Shown in pieces: positions 53,823-62,547 of a stretch of DNA of 64,000 nucleotides. The translations under genes and the position numbers were made by a program. The notes below the pieces were generated by a model, which had not been told where the DNA came from, ran no database searches, and worked only from the letters and a program-made list of their open reading frames with translations. Source of the DNA: JANSWP01 sp041941305 (GTDB lineage: Bacteria > Bacteroidota > Bacteroidia > Chitinophagales > Saprospiraceae); contig JBGTQJ010000002.1 of NCBI GenBank assembly GCA_041941305.1, positions 186,001 through 250,000 of the forward strand, written 5' to 3'. Each line of letters starts with the position of its first letter. Positions within the stretch are counted from its first letter, which is position 1.

Positions 53823-56753
53823 GTGAAGAAAGCAATTTACATTTTGCCAATCCTGTTGTTTTTCCTTTTAGCAACCGGTTTTCAGAAAAATAATTCTAAT
53901 CCTGTGACAAACCCTGTAAAGGGAGAAGTTGAATGGGCAGACTCCATCTTTAACGAAATGTCTTTTGATGAAAAGTTAGGACAATTGTTTTGGTTGAGAG
54001 CGCATTCAGACAGGGGAAAAGATCATATTGAAGGAATTGAAAAAGCCATTGATGAATTTCACGTAGGAGGACTTACCTTTTTTCAGGGAAATCCAGAAAA
54101 ACAAGCCGAATTAACCAATCAATATCAAGCTTTATCCAAAAGAGTCCCATTATTTATTTCGGTAGATGCCGAATGGGGCTTAGGAATGCGACTGAAGAAA
54201 TATGCAATTAGCTTTCCGCAGCAATTGACTTTGGGAGCCATCCAGGATAATCGTTTGATATATGAAATGGGAAAAGAAATTGCCAAACAATGTCGTCGAT
54301 TGGGCATGCACATCAATTTTGCTCCTGTAGTTGATGTCAACAATAATTCAGAAAATCCGGTCATCAATACTCGGTCATTTGGTGAAGATCGATACAATGT
54401 GGCAGCTAAAAGCTACATGTATATGAAGGGAATGCAGGATAATGGCGTCATTGCCTGTGCAAAACATTTCCCTGGTCATGGAGATACTGATGTTGACTCT
54501 CACCACGATTTACCCATTATTCCACATGGTAAAAATAGATTGGATAGCATAGAACTATTTCCTTTTCAGGTTTTGATTGATCAGGGTGTTGGTAGTATGA
54601 TGATAGCCCACTTACATGTTCCTGAAATTGATGATACACCAAATTTTCCAACGACACTTTCCAAAAAGGCTGTTACAGAATTACTCAAAGAAGAAATGGG
54701 GTTTGAGGGTTTGATCATGACGGATGCATTGGAAATGGAAGGAGTCGCGAAACACCACAAACAGGGAGAGGTAGAAGCAAAAGCGCTTGCTGCGGGGAAT
54801 GATGTTCTTCTACTTCCAGGAGATTTGGGCAATGCATTTCAAACCATAAAAAACTTCATGTCTGAAGGAAAACTAGATTCCACTCAGGTTTTTGAAAGCG
54901 TGAAAAAAGTGCTTCGATGGAAATATCGCCTTGGCTTAAATAATTTTAATTCAATTGATTTGGAAAATCTACGTAAAGATCTGAACCATCCTAAAGCGAA
55001 AGCCCTAAAGCGAAAATTGTATGAAAACGCCTTTACCCTGGTTAGAAATAAAAATGATTTGATTCCTTTTCGGGATATAAAAGACTTAGAAATTGCCTCC
55101 ATCGCAATTGGTGCTAAATCTCCGACCGTTTTTCAGGAAACATTAGGCAAATACAAAAAAATAGAGCATTTCAATGTTGGAAAGGAAATTTCGAATACCA
55201 AGAGTCAGCTTTTGATTCGAAGTTTGAAAAATAAAGATGTAGTTATTGTGAGTCTTCATGATTTGAGTGCCTATTCTAGCAGAAAATTTGGTATTTCAGA
55301 GAGCTCAAAATCCTTTATTGAAGCATTAAGGCAAGAAACCAAAGTCGTTTTGACTTTTTTTGGAAACCCCTATGCGCTGAAAAATTTTGACGAAATCGAT
55401 TGGGTTTTAAATGCCTACGAGGAGGATGAAATGGCACAAAGCTTAGCCGCGCAGGCTTTGTTCGGTGTATTCGGAATTAGGGGCAGATTGCCCATAACCG
55501 CTTCAGAAAAAAGTGTTTTTGGACAGGGAGTTACTACTCCTAGCCTTTTTAGATTAGGCTATGGACTCCCTGAAGAAGTAGGATTGATTTCTGATAGTCT
55601 TTTGATGGTGGATACCTTAGCACAAATGGTTATCGACAGTGGCGCAGCTCCGGGTTGTGTCGTTTTAATAGCTAAAGATGGCAAGGTCGTATATAAAAAG
55701 GCTTTTGGGCACCATACATACACAAAAAGAAAGGCAACTCAGGTAAACGATATTTTCGATTTAGCCTCGGTTACAAAAGTTTGTGCAACCACGATTTCCT
55801 GCATGAAGTTATGTGATGAAGGGAAATTGGACATTCATTCTCCATTGGATAAATATTTGAATGAGTTAGACACTACGAACAAAGGGGATGTTTTGATAAA
55901 AGATATGTTTACACATAGAGCAAAGCTGAAACCCTGGATTCCATTCTATTTAGAAACGGTAAAGCGTAGACGGCCAATGTCTCAATTTTACAGAAGACAG
56001 AAAAATGATGATTTTTCAGTCAAAGTTGCAGACAATCTTTATATGAAAAAGGATTATGTAGATTCTATCTGGTATAAAATTCAGGAATCAGAGTTGAGAT
56101 TGAGAAGGGAATATCGATATAGTGATTTGGGTATGATACTAATGGGTAAAACTGTTCAGGAAATATCTGAAAAGCCAGTTAATGAATTTGTAAATGATTG
56201 TTTTTATGGTCCTCTATGTTTGCAAACAACTACTTACAATCCTCTAGAAAAATATTCAAAAGCCAGAATTACGCCAAGTGAATATGATCGATACTATCGT
56301 CGTCAGGTACTACAAGGATATGTGCATGATATGGCAGCAGCAATGCTTGGGGGAGTAGCTGGACATGCCGGGCTGTTTTCCAATGCCAACGATCTAGCCA
56401 TTATTATGCAAATGTTGTTGAATAAAGGTTATTATGGCGGAGAACAATTTTTAAAGCCTGAGACAGTTCGATTGTTTACAGAAAGATGTAAAGATTGTAC
56501 GAGGAGAGGAATTGGATTTGATATGAAAGAACTGGATCCTACGAAAAGTCAAAACATGAGTCAAAAAGCATCTGAAAACACATTTGGGCATTTGGGCTTT
56601 ACGGGAACTGCTGTTTGGACAGATCCAGATCAAAATCTAATTTTTATTTTTCTTTCCAATCGTACTTTTCCCACTATGCACAATAATAAATTGGGCAAGA
56701 TGGATTTGCGACCTAGAATTCAGGAAGCAGTATATAATGCATTGGAATATTGA
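53823..56753 (+). CDS. Fusion of GH3 (NagZ-like beta-N-acetylhexosaminidase) with a serine beta-lactamase/PBP-like domain
   Basis: A signal-like N-terminus (from GTG 53823) precedes a GH3 domain with the NagZ signature KHFPGHGDTDVDSHHDLP (about 213-231), whose Asp/His dyad protonates the leaving group, and the nucleophile region LIMTDALEMEG (near 300). From about 600 begins a class C beta-lactamase/PBP fold with SVTK (649-652), a YSD in place of YxN (near 766) and HLGFTGT for the third motif. In Bacteroidota such ~980-residue proteins are common; they probably recycle peptidoglycan by removing GlcNAc and cutting peptide or ester bonds. The gene follows the TMTC-like gene closely. Confidence 0.9.
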   Translation: MKKAIYILPILLFFLLATGFQKNNSNPVTNPVKGEVEWADSIFNEMSFDEKLGQLFWLRAHSDRGKDHIEGIEKAIDEFHVGGLTFFQGNPEKQAELTNQYQALSKRVPLFISVDAEWGLGMRLKKYAISFPQQLTLGAIQDNRLIYEMGKEIAKQCRRLGMHINFAPVVDVNNNSENPVINTRSFGEDRYNVAAKSYMYMKGMQDNGVIACAKHFPGHGDTDVDSHHDLPIIPHGKNRLDSIELFPFQVLIDQGVGSMMIAHLHVPEIDDTPNFPTTLSKKAVTELLKEEMGFEGLIMTDALEMEGVAKHHKQGEVEAKALAAGNDVLLLPGDLGNAFQTIKNFMSEGKLDSTQVFESVKKVLRWKYRLGLNNFNSIDLENLRKDLNHPKAKALKRKLYENAFTLVRNKNDLIPFRDIKDLEIASIAIGAKSPTVFQETLGKYKKIEHFNVGKEISNTKSQLLIRSLKNKDVVIVSLHDLSAYSSRKFGISESSKSFIEALRQETKVVLTFFGNPYALKNFDEIDWVLNAYEEDEMAQSLAAQALFGVFGIRGRLPITASEKSVFGQGVTTPSLFRLGYGLPEEVGLISDSLLMVDTLAQMVIDSGAAPGCVVLIAKDGKVVYKKAFGHHTYTKRKATQVNDIFDLASVTKVCATTISCMKLCDEGKLDIHSPLDKYLNELDTTNKGDVLIKDMFTHRAKLKPWIPFYLETVKRRRPMSQFYRRQKNDDFSVKVADNLYMKKDYVDSIWYKIQESELRLRREYRYSDLGMILMGKTVQEISEKPVNEFVNDCFYGPLCLQTTTYNPLEKYSKARITPSEYDRYYRRQVLQGYVHDMAAAMLGGVAGHAGLFSNANDLAIIMQMLLNKGYYGGEQFLKPETVRLFTERCKDCTRRGIGFDMKELDPTKSQNMSQKASENTFGHLGFTGTAVWTDPDQNLIFIFLSNRTFPTMHNNKLGKMDLRPRIQEAVYNALEY

Positions 56754-56842
56754 TAGGAAGTGTGCATTTTTTAAAGTGTTCTTGCGTTCTAAGTTGGTAA
56801 AACACGTGAATACTTAAAAACAAGTACACCTGAATAAAAAAC

Positions 56843-58060
56843 ATGAACTTACCTTTAAGAATAGCACGACGGTATCTTTTTGCAAAGAAGTCCACTAATG
56901 CAATCAATGTCATTACTGGAATTTCCGTTTTTGGCATAGCAATAGGTACAGCGGCTTTGATCTTAGTGCTTTCTGTCTTTAATGGATTTGAAGATTTGAT
57001 TACTACTCTTTTTGGCAATTTTAATCCCGATGTTAAAGTAGAGGCCTTGAAAGGGAAATCTTTTGAAATAGACTCAGCCAAAATTGCAAGTATTGAAGCT
57101 TTAAAAGGTGTGGAAGCCCTCTCAAAAACAGTAGAGGAAGTTGCTTTTTTTGAATATCGGAAGAATCAGGATTTTGGGATATTGAAAGGAGTGGATGATA
57201 ACTTTACAAAAGTGACAAAAATAGACTCTACTATTTTTGAAGGAGAGTATCGCTTGAAAAGAGGAGAAAAAAATTACCTGGTTTTGGGGGGAGGGATGCG
57301 AAACAAATTGGCAGTAAATGTAGGGGACCAATTTGAGTTGATGAAAGTATATATGGCCAAACGGAGAAGAGCAAGAGGACTGGACCAGCAATTTAAAAAA
57401 AGATATGCCTATCCTGTTGGTACTTTTCGAATTCAGCAAGATTTTGATTATAAATACATCCTTGCTTCTCTAAAATTTACTCAAGATTTGCTTGGCTATA
57501 AAAATCAAATTGGAGCTTTAGAAATCAAGTTGAATCCGGACTTTGATAAAGAGCGAACCATTTCAGATATTCAATCAATAGTTGGGGAGGATTTCTCAGT
57601 GAAAGACAGGTTTCAGCAAGACGAAGCCTTTTTGAAATTAATGAATGTTGAAAAATGGATGTTTTATGCCTTATTTGCCTTTATGCTCGTATTGGTTGCT
57701 TTTAATATGATAGGAGCACTTTGGATGATAGTTTTGGAAAAGAAAAAAGACATTGCCATTTTGAAATCCATGGGGGCGACAGATAAGATGGTTAGGAGTA
57801 TTTTCCTCAATGAAGGATTATTGCTTTGTCTTCTTGGGATGGGGATCGGATTCATTTTAGCCACGATTTTCTTTATTATTCAAGCAACTTTTGGCATCAT
57901 TACTATTCCAGATGGTTTTGTAGTTACGGCTTATCCAATCAGCCTTCGTTTTGTAGATTTTATTAATGTTTCCGTCACAGTTATCACAATAGGCTTTTTA
58001 GCATCTCTTGCACCGGCCTATAAAGCGCAGACAATCCCTGCCATGATACAAGAGCAATAA
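56843..58060 (+). CDS. FtsX-like ABC permease (LolC/LolE family)
   Basis: The 405-residue protein opens MNLPLRIARRYLFAKKSTNAI, typical of lipoprotein-releasing permeases. It has one membrane helix at about 21-45, a large periplasmic domain of ~220 residues, and three helices after 270 (near 272-297, 320-347 and 375-398) with the FtsX region EKKKDIAILKSMGATDKMVR. It should pair with an ATPase LolD, which is not visible here. Role: releases lipoproteins from the inner membrane toward the outer membrane. Confidence 0.88.
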   Translation: MNLPLRIARRYLFAKKSTNAINVITGISVFGIAIGTAALILVLSVFNGFEDLITTLFGNFNPDVKVEALKGKSFEIDSAKIASIEALKGVEALSKTVEEVAFFEYRKNQDFGILKGVDDNFTKVTKIDSTIFEGEYRLKRGEKNYLVLGGGMRNKLAVNVGDQFELMKVYMAKRRRARGLDQQFKKRYAYPVGTFRIQQDFDYKYILASLKFTQDLLGYKNQIGALEIKLNPDFDKERTISDIQSIVGEDFSVKDRFQQDEAFLKLMNVEKWMFYALFAFMLVLVAFNMIGALWMIVLEKKKDIAILKSMGATDKMVRSIFLNEGLLLCLLGMGIGFILATIFFIIQATFGIITIPDGFVVTAYPISLRFVDFINVSVTVITIGFLASLAPAYKAQTIPAMIQEQ

Positions 58061-58106
58061 TGGGAAATCTACAAATTTCAAATCTTTACGACCTATCATT
58101 ATTTTT

Positions 58107-58114
58107 TATATTTG
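58107..58114 (+). promoter_or_regulatory. TATATTTG promoter element before the conserved hypothetical gene
   Basis: TATATTTG matches the Bacteroidota -7 element exactly and is followed by GCGCCCC. An upstream TTTA (58085-58088) lies 18 bases away, a weak -33. The gene starts 88 bases downstream at 58202. Confidence 0.45.
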
Positions 58115-58201
58115 CGCCCCGGAAAACTGTAGGTAATTACAAAGTGTAGTTGACATCAGTTTCTTGGAAGATGTGTTTTTACTACAAAATCATCTATATA
58201 A

Positions 58202-58570
58202 ATGGAAACGTGGGAATTTGATTTTGAATGGCTCCAGGTACGGCACCAGGTGAAGGATTTGCTGAAAAAAGAATCCTTACCAAATCTCAATGGCATCCTT
58301 TTCTTGATAGGGGTTCAGGAATTAGGCAGATGGAAACGAGTGTTTACCAAAGAGGAGAAGCAAGACTTAATTCACATTGCTGTTTGCCGGTTGTTGAGTT
58401 ATGATGGATTCTATGAATTTGAGGGGCGAGATGCAGATGGATGGCCACATTGGAAATCTTTAAAACCTTTTAAGCTTAAAGGTGTAAAAGAACAAGAACA
58501 GTTATTAAAAACTAAAGTAATTCAATATTTCAGGGAATTGAATAAGGAAAATCCAGCGATAAATAATTAA
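58202..58570 (+). CDS. Conserved Bacteroidota hypothetical protein
   Basis: This 122-residue protein has no signal peptide or membrane helix. A conserved core ILFLIGVQELGRWKRVFTKE then KQDLIHIAVCRLLSYDGFYE and RDADGWPHW is recognisable; I recall similar proteins across Bacteroidota without a known function. It is soluble and probably globular. It is followed by the first cyclophilin after 14 bases, so they may share a transcript. Confidence 0.75.
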   Translation: METWEFDFEWLQVRHQVKDLLKKESLPNLNGILFLIGVQELGRWKRVFTKEEKQDLIHIAVCRLLSYDGFYEFEGRDADGWPHWKSLKPFKLKGVKEQEQLLKTKVIQYFRELNKENPAINN

Positions 58571-58584
58571 AATATTTCACTATA

Positions 58585-59223
58585 ATGAAAAATCTGATAT
58601 TCATCTTATCCTTTTTTATATTAATTGGAATCTCATGTGATAATGACCCTTATACATATGCACAAATAGAAACCAATCATGGAGTCATTAAATTGATGCT
58701 TTATAACTCAACACCAAAACATCGGGACAATTTCATCAAACTTGCCAATGAGGGCTACTACGATGGTACGTTATTTCACAGAGTTATTAATGAGTTTATG
58801 ATACAGGGAGGAGATCCGGATTCAAAAAATGCCCAACCAGGACAACGTTTGGGAGCAGGTGGACCTGGCTATCGAGTAGATGCTGAAATTGGAGCACCGC
58901 ATATTAGAGGAACTCTAGCGGCAGCTAGAGATAACAATCCACAAAAAGCCTCCTCTGGATGTCAATTTTATATTGTTCATGGTAAAAAGTGGTCAGATGC
59001 CGAATTGGATAATCTTCAAAACCAAAAAGGCATTCAGTATAATGACGAGCAAAGAAGGTTGTATAAAGAAGAAGGAGGTGCGGCATTTTTAGATAATGAA
59101 TATACGGTTTTTGGAGAAGTTGTTGAAGGTATGGAAGTTGTAGATGTTATAGCCACAGTTCCCAAAGATGCGTCAGATAGGCCACTTGAGGATGTAGTCA
59201 TGACAAAAGTGACCATTTTATAA
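58585..59223 (+). CDS. Cyclophilin-type peptidyl-prolyl isomerase lipoprotein
   Basis: A lipoprotein signal (Cys18 in ILIGISCDN) leads to the cyclophilin domain: YNSTPKHRDNFIKLANEGYY, then FHRVINEFMIQGGDPDSKN with the catalytic Arg, Phe, Met and Gln, followed by GTLAAARDNNPQKASSGCQF. The tryptophan that confers cyclosporin binding is absent. 212 residues; anchored in the envelope, assisting folding of secreted proteins. A paralogue follows directly. Confidence 0.93.
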   Translation: MKNLIFILSFFILIGISCDNDPYTYAQIETNHGVIKLMLYNSTPKHRDNFIKLANEGYYDGTLFHRVINEFMIQGGDPDSKNAQPGQRLGAGGPGYRVDAEIGAPHIRGTLAAARDNNPQKASSGCQFYIVHGKKWSDAELDNLQNQKGIQYNDEQRRLYKEEGGAAFLDNEYTVFGEVVEGMEVVDVIATVPKDASDRPLEDVVMTKVTIL

Positions 59224-59259
59224 TTTAAATAATAGAAAAGAGCTGTATAAATCAAGAAC

Positions 59260-60156
59260 ATGATGAAGCTATTGAAAATTCTAACATATTCGCTAGTAAC
59301 ACTTTTGTTTTTTAGCACTTGTAATAAACCATTAGCTGATTTCACTCATTCTGGTGAAAAAGTAGAAGCACCTGCCAAAATTAAGTTTGATAACAAATCT
59401 CAAAATGCAGAATCCTTTGAATGGGATTTTGGTGATGGTAATTTTTCAAATGCGGAATCCCCTGAACACGAATATAAATCTTCTGGGAATTACCTGGTTC
59501 AGTTAAGAGCCAAAAAAGGAAAGAAAGAAAAGGTGATTGAAAAAAGAATCGTTATTGATGCTCCAATTGATTGTTTGGTTGAAGTAGAGACTGATTTTGG
59601 TAATATGACGCTTCTTTTATACAACTCAACACCACAACATCGTGACAACTTCATAAAGCTGGTTGAAGAAGGATTTTATGATGGTCTGATATTTCACAGA
59701 GTTATAGAAGGCTTTATGATTCAGGGAGGAGATCCTCAATCCAAGAATGCAAAGCCGAATCAAAGATTGGGTTCAGGTGGACCAGGATATACCATTCCAG
59801 CAGAATTTGTTGATTCTTTAGTCCACATAAAAGGGGCTTTAGCTGCAGCAAGGCAAGGAGACCAGGTAAACCCTGAAAAGCGCTCATCTGGTTCTCAATT
59901 TTATATTGTTCAGGGAAGACCAATTACTGAAAAAGACCTCGGAGCTATTGGAAGCCGTAAAGGTATTCGGTATCAAAAAGATCAAAGAGAGGCCTATACT
60001 AATTATGGTGGAACTCCTTTTTTGGATGGAGACTATACGGTCTTTGGAAAGGTAGTTAAAGGACTAGAGGTCATTGACAAAATAGCCGCAACTCCAACTC
60101 AACCTGGAGACAGACCGACAAAAGATGTAAAAATGAAAATGAGGGTAATTAAATAA
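59260..60156 (+). CDS. Cyclophilin lipoprotein with N-terminal PKD domain
   Basis: A second cyclophilin lipoprotein (Cys21 in FFSTCNK) contains a PKD domain between about 26 and 99 (ESFEWDFGDGNFSNAESPEH) before its cyclophilin domain (YNSTPQHRDNFIKLVEEGFY, FHRVIEGFMIQGGDPQSKN, GALAAARQGDQVNPEKRSSG). It is 86 residues longer than its neighbour because of the PKD part. The two cyclophilin halves are similar enough to be a tandem duplication. Confidence 0.93.
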   Translation: MMKLLKILTYSLVTLLFFSTCNKPLADFTHSGEKVEAPAKIKFDNKSQNAESFEWDFGDGNFSNAESPEHEYKSSGNYLVQLRAKKGKKEKVIEKRIVIDAPIDCLVEVETDFGNMTLLLYNSTPQHRDNFIKLVEEGFYDGLIFHRVIEGFMIQGGDPQSKNAKPNQRLGSGGPGYTIPAEFVDSLVHIKGALAAARQGDQVNPEKRSSGSQFYIVQGRPITEKDLGAIGSRKGIRYQKDQREAYTNYGGTPFLDGDYTVFGKVVKGLEVIDKIAATPTQPGDRPTKDVKMKMRVIK

Positions 60157-60172
60157 AGGAATTAAAAGCTTC

Positions 60173-60940
60173 ATGGACGAAAAATACATACTTGGAATAG
60201 ACATTGGAGGAAGTGGCATGAAGGGAGCCATAGTTGAAACAGCAACGGGACAATTGATTACTGAAAGAATAAGAATACCTACTCCTCAACCATCTATCCC
60301 GGAAATCGTTGCTAAAGCTTTTAAAAAATTGATCCAGCTCATTGGCTGGAATGGTGATGTCATTGGTTGTGGTTTTCCTGCAATTGTTAAAAAAGGAGTT
60401 GCTTACAGCGCGGCCAATATTCATCAAGATTGGCTTGGTACAGATGCCTCAAAATTGTTTGCACAAGCTTCCAACTGTGAAGTATATGTGCTCAATGATG
60501 CGGATGCTGCAGGAATTGCAGAAATGAAATTTGGACAAGGAAAAGATGTTGAGGGAACAGTTCTGATGATAACCATTGGAACTGGACTGGGTTCAGCTAT
60601 TTTTATCGATGGAAAATTGGTTCCTAACACAGAACTCGGTCATTTCAAGATTAATGGAAAAATAGCAGAGCATTACGCTTCAAACTTTATCAGGAAAAAT
60701 GAGGAGTTGGATTGGGTAGAATGGGGAGGACGGTTTAATCTTTACCTCCAACATTTGGAAAGATTGTTCTCTCCCGACTTAATAATCCTTGGAGGGGGAG
60801 TAAGCAAAAAAATTGACTTGTTTGAAGAATTTCTGACTATTGAAACAAAGATTACTCCTGCTACATTTAGAAATAATGCAGGCACCATTGGGGCAGCGAT
60901 GTACGCCTATGAAAAAGTGTCTTTAGGGCAAATAATTTGA
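60173..60940 (+). CDS. ROK family sugar kinase (polyphosphate glucokinase-like)
   Basis: The 255-residue kinase shows the ROK/PpgK pattern: phosphate-1 motif GIDIGGSGMKGAIVE, NDADAAGIAEMKFGQG with the catalytic Asp, phosphate-2 TIGTGLGSAIF, and the glucose-binding ELGHFKI. There is no zinc-binding cysteine motif, which agrees with the polyphosphate/ATP glucokinase group. It phosphorylates glucose. Convergent with the M48-like gene, overlapping by 18 bases. Confidence 0.9.
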   Translation: MDEKYILGIDIGGSGMKGAIVETATGQLITERIRIPTPQPSIPEIVAKAFKKLIQLIGWNGDVIGCGFPAIVKKGVAYSAANIHQDWLGTDASKLFAQASNCEVYVLNDADAAGIAEMKFGQGKDVEGTVLMITIGTGLGSAIFIDGKLVPNTELGHFKINGKIAEHYASNFIRKNEELDWVEWGGRFNLYLQHLERLFSPDLIILGGGVSKKIDLFEEFLTIETKITPATFRNNAGTIGAAMYAYEKVSLGQII

Positions 60941-61729
60941 TACAAATTCCTGATAAGAAGCTTCATTTTTAATGCCATTCAATGCACAATCTTTAGTGAG
61001 ATTTACCAAAGTTTCTATTCGAATCACTTCATCGCAAGAGCGATTATCCAACCAATGAACAGTTAACTGGCTTGCTTCACCTTTTTCCATTACATCTTTT
61101 ATTCCGAGAGGAGCGTATTGAAATAAACACAAAATATCTGTTGCATATTTATCTGCAGTCATTACCTCTTCGGAAGTAAAACTTAAGGAAGGAATCTCCT
61201 CAACCATTTTTTCTAAACCTTCTATCTCATTTCCTAAAATAAGATCTCCCATGACAATTCCTCCAAAAGCTGCTCTAATTCTTTGAACCATTAATTCGGT
61301 GTCAACATAATACATTTCATGAGCCAAAATACTTAATAATTCATGTTCGGCCCCTAGGAATTTTAAAAGGCCAGTGTAAACATAAACATGCCCTCCCGGG
61401 AGGATAAAAGCTGTCCTAAAGGAATCGTCGTGAATAATGGAAATATTCCAATCATAATCAGTTCGATGATTGACGATGGGAGTATTTATAAGTGTGTTGA
61501 GCAGAATTTGCAAATAGTTGTGTGCTTCTGGATATAGGTTGGGTTGAAGGATATTGAAAGCTGCCTCATTTTTATGAATTGTTGTTTTGAGGTAATCTCC
61601 AATTATCTTTTGTTCTTCAACTGTGAAATCAACAGGATTGGAACCAACTATCTTCTCACCTTTTTTATCACAAGAAGAAAATAGTAATAATATAGCACAA
61701 CCAAATAGTACAAGATATGTCCGTATCAT
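60923..61729 (-). CDS. M48-like lipoprotein with degraded zinc site
   Basis: The 268-residue lipoprotein (signal ending LLLFSSC, Cys20) follows the M48 peptidase pattern: NISIIHDDSFRTAFILPGGH, VYTGLLKFLGAEHELLSILA, then HEMYY (residues 137-141) where the family has HExxH. The second His is Tyr141, and the expected third ligand Glu in the ExxAD region is Thr191 (MTADKYATDIL). So the zinc site is lost and catalysis is unlikely. The fold and gene are otherwise intact, with normal length and no stop codons, suggesting a binding role. Confidence 0.75.
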   Translation of the reverse strand: MIRTYLVLFGCAILLLFSSCDKKGEKIVGSNPVDFTVEEQKIIGDYLKTTIHKNEAAFNILQPNLYPEAHNYLQILLNTLINTPIVNHRTDYDWNISIIHDDSFRTAFILPGGHVYVYTGLLKFLGAEHELLSILAHEMYYVDTELMVQRIRAAFGGIVMGDLILGNEIEGLEKMVEEIPSLSFTSEEVMTADKYATDILCLFQYAPLGIKDVMEKGEASQLTVHWLDNRSCDEVIRIETLVNLTKDCALNGIKNEASYQEFVSNYLP

Positions 61730-61822
61730 TTACCAAGCCTTTTTTTATCAGGAGTAGTCTACAGCGGGGAGTAAAAGTGGGCGGGAAAAATATAAGTTCA
61801 AAAAATGTACCGATACGGTGAA

Positions 61823-61872
61823 AATTGTTTTGCGATTTGATTTTTGACCAAAAATCAAATCGCAAAACAATT
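61823..61872 (-). terminator. Perfect 24-bp inverted repeat, terminator-like
   Basis: Positions 61823-61846 pair perfectly with 61849-61872, AATTGTTTTGCGATTTGATT then TTTG on the left arm. It is A/T rich with a GC core. It lies just after the bacilliredoxin stop (61879), whose transcript would run through it, and a T4 follows the stem on the minus strand. It is also within 94 bases of the M48-like start. Strong terminator or a dispersed palindrome. Confidence 0.65.
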
Positions 61873-61878
61873 GTTTTT

Positions 61879-62292
61879 CTAGCAAAAACGCTCATAAGCC
61901 ATTTGCAGATTATCAGAAATGATTTGTGCAGAACGCCCTTCAATGTGATGTCGCTCCAGAAAATGAACCAGCTTACCATCTTTCAGTAGTGCAATGGAAG
62001 GAGAAGATGGAGGGTAAGGCAGTAGATATTCTCTTGCTTTTTCAGTTGCATCTCTATCAACGCCAGCAAAAACAGTGACGAGATTGTCTGGTTTCTTATT
62101 ATAACTTAGTGACATAATTGCTCCTGGACGAGCATTTGCCGCAGCACAACCACAAACAGAGTTAACAACAACCAATGTAGTACCTTCTTGGTTTTCAAAT
62201 ACCTCTGAAACCCTTTCCTGAGTCTTGAGACTTTCAAAACCATAATCGTTTAGTTGTTTCGCCATTGGAGTGACTAATTCTATCGGATACAT
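61879..62292 (-). CDS. Bacilliredoxin (BrxA/BrxB family)
   Basis: The 137-residue protein has the family start MYPIELVTPMAKQLNDYGFE and the CGC active site (47-49 in VVVNSVCGCAAANARP), plus the final Cys137 in AYERFC. Bacilliredoxins debacillithiolate proteins in bacillithiol-producing bacteria; some Bacteroidota make bacillithiol. No other bsh gene is in view. It is not fused to anything else. Confidence 0.93.
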   Translation of the reverse strand: MYPIELVTPMAKQLNDYGFESLKTQERVSEVFENQEGTTLVVVNSVCGCAAANARPGAIMSLSYNKKPDNLVTVFAGVDRDATEKAREYLLPYPPSSPSIALLKDGKLVHFLERHHIEGRSAQIISDNLQMAYERFC

Positions 62293-62497
62293 ATTAATTG
62301 ATTAATTATTTAAAAAAAAAGATTAGTTGACAGAAATGATTGTAAAAATAATTTCCGACTACTTTTTATTTATTGTTTATGAAATAAAACAAAGACAAAA
62401 TTATAAGTTTTATACAACTGAAGTACAATGAAACGGTTGAAAAGTTTAGGAATTGAAGGATGTAAATGAAATCCTTTGTCGTCGAATAGGATAATTG

Positions 62498-62531
62498 TTT
62501 GCTTTCCAAAAGTATAATCACATTATATTTG
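62498..62531 (+). promoter_or_regulatory. Predicted promoter of the secreted-protein operon
   Basis: TTTG (62498-62501), a 22-base spacer and TATATTTG (62524-62531) match the Bacteroidota consensus. The start point is near 62537, a few bases before the ATG at 62548 or 62569. Confidence 0.65.
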
Positions 62532-62547
62532 AGCCAATTTCCAAATT

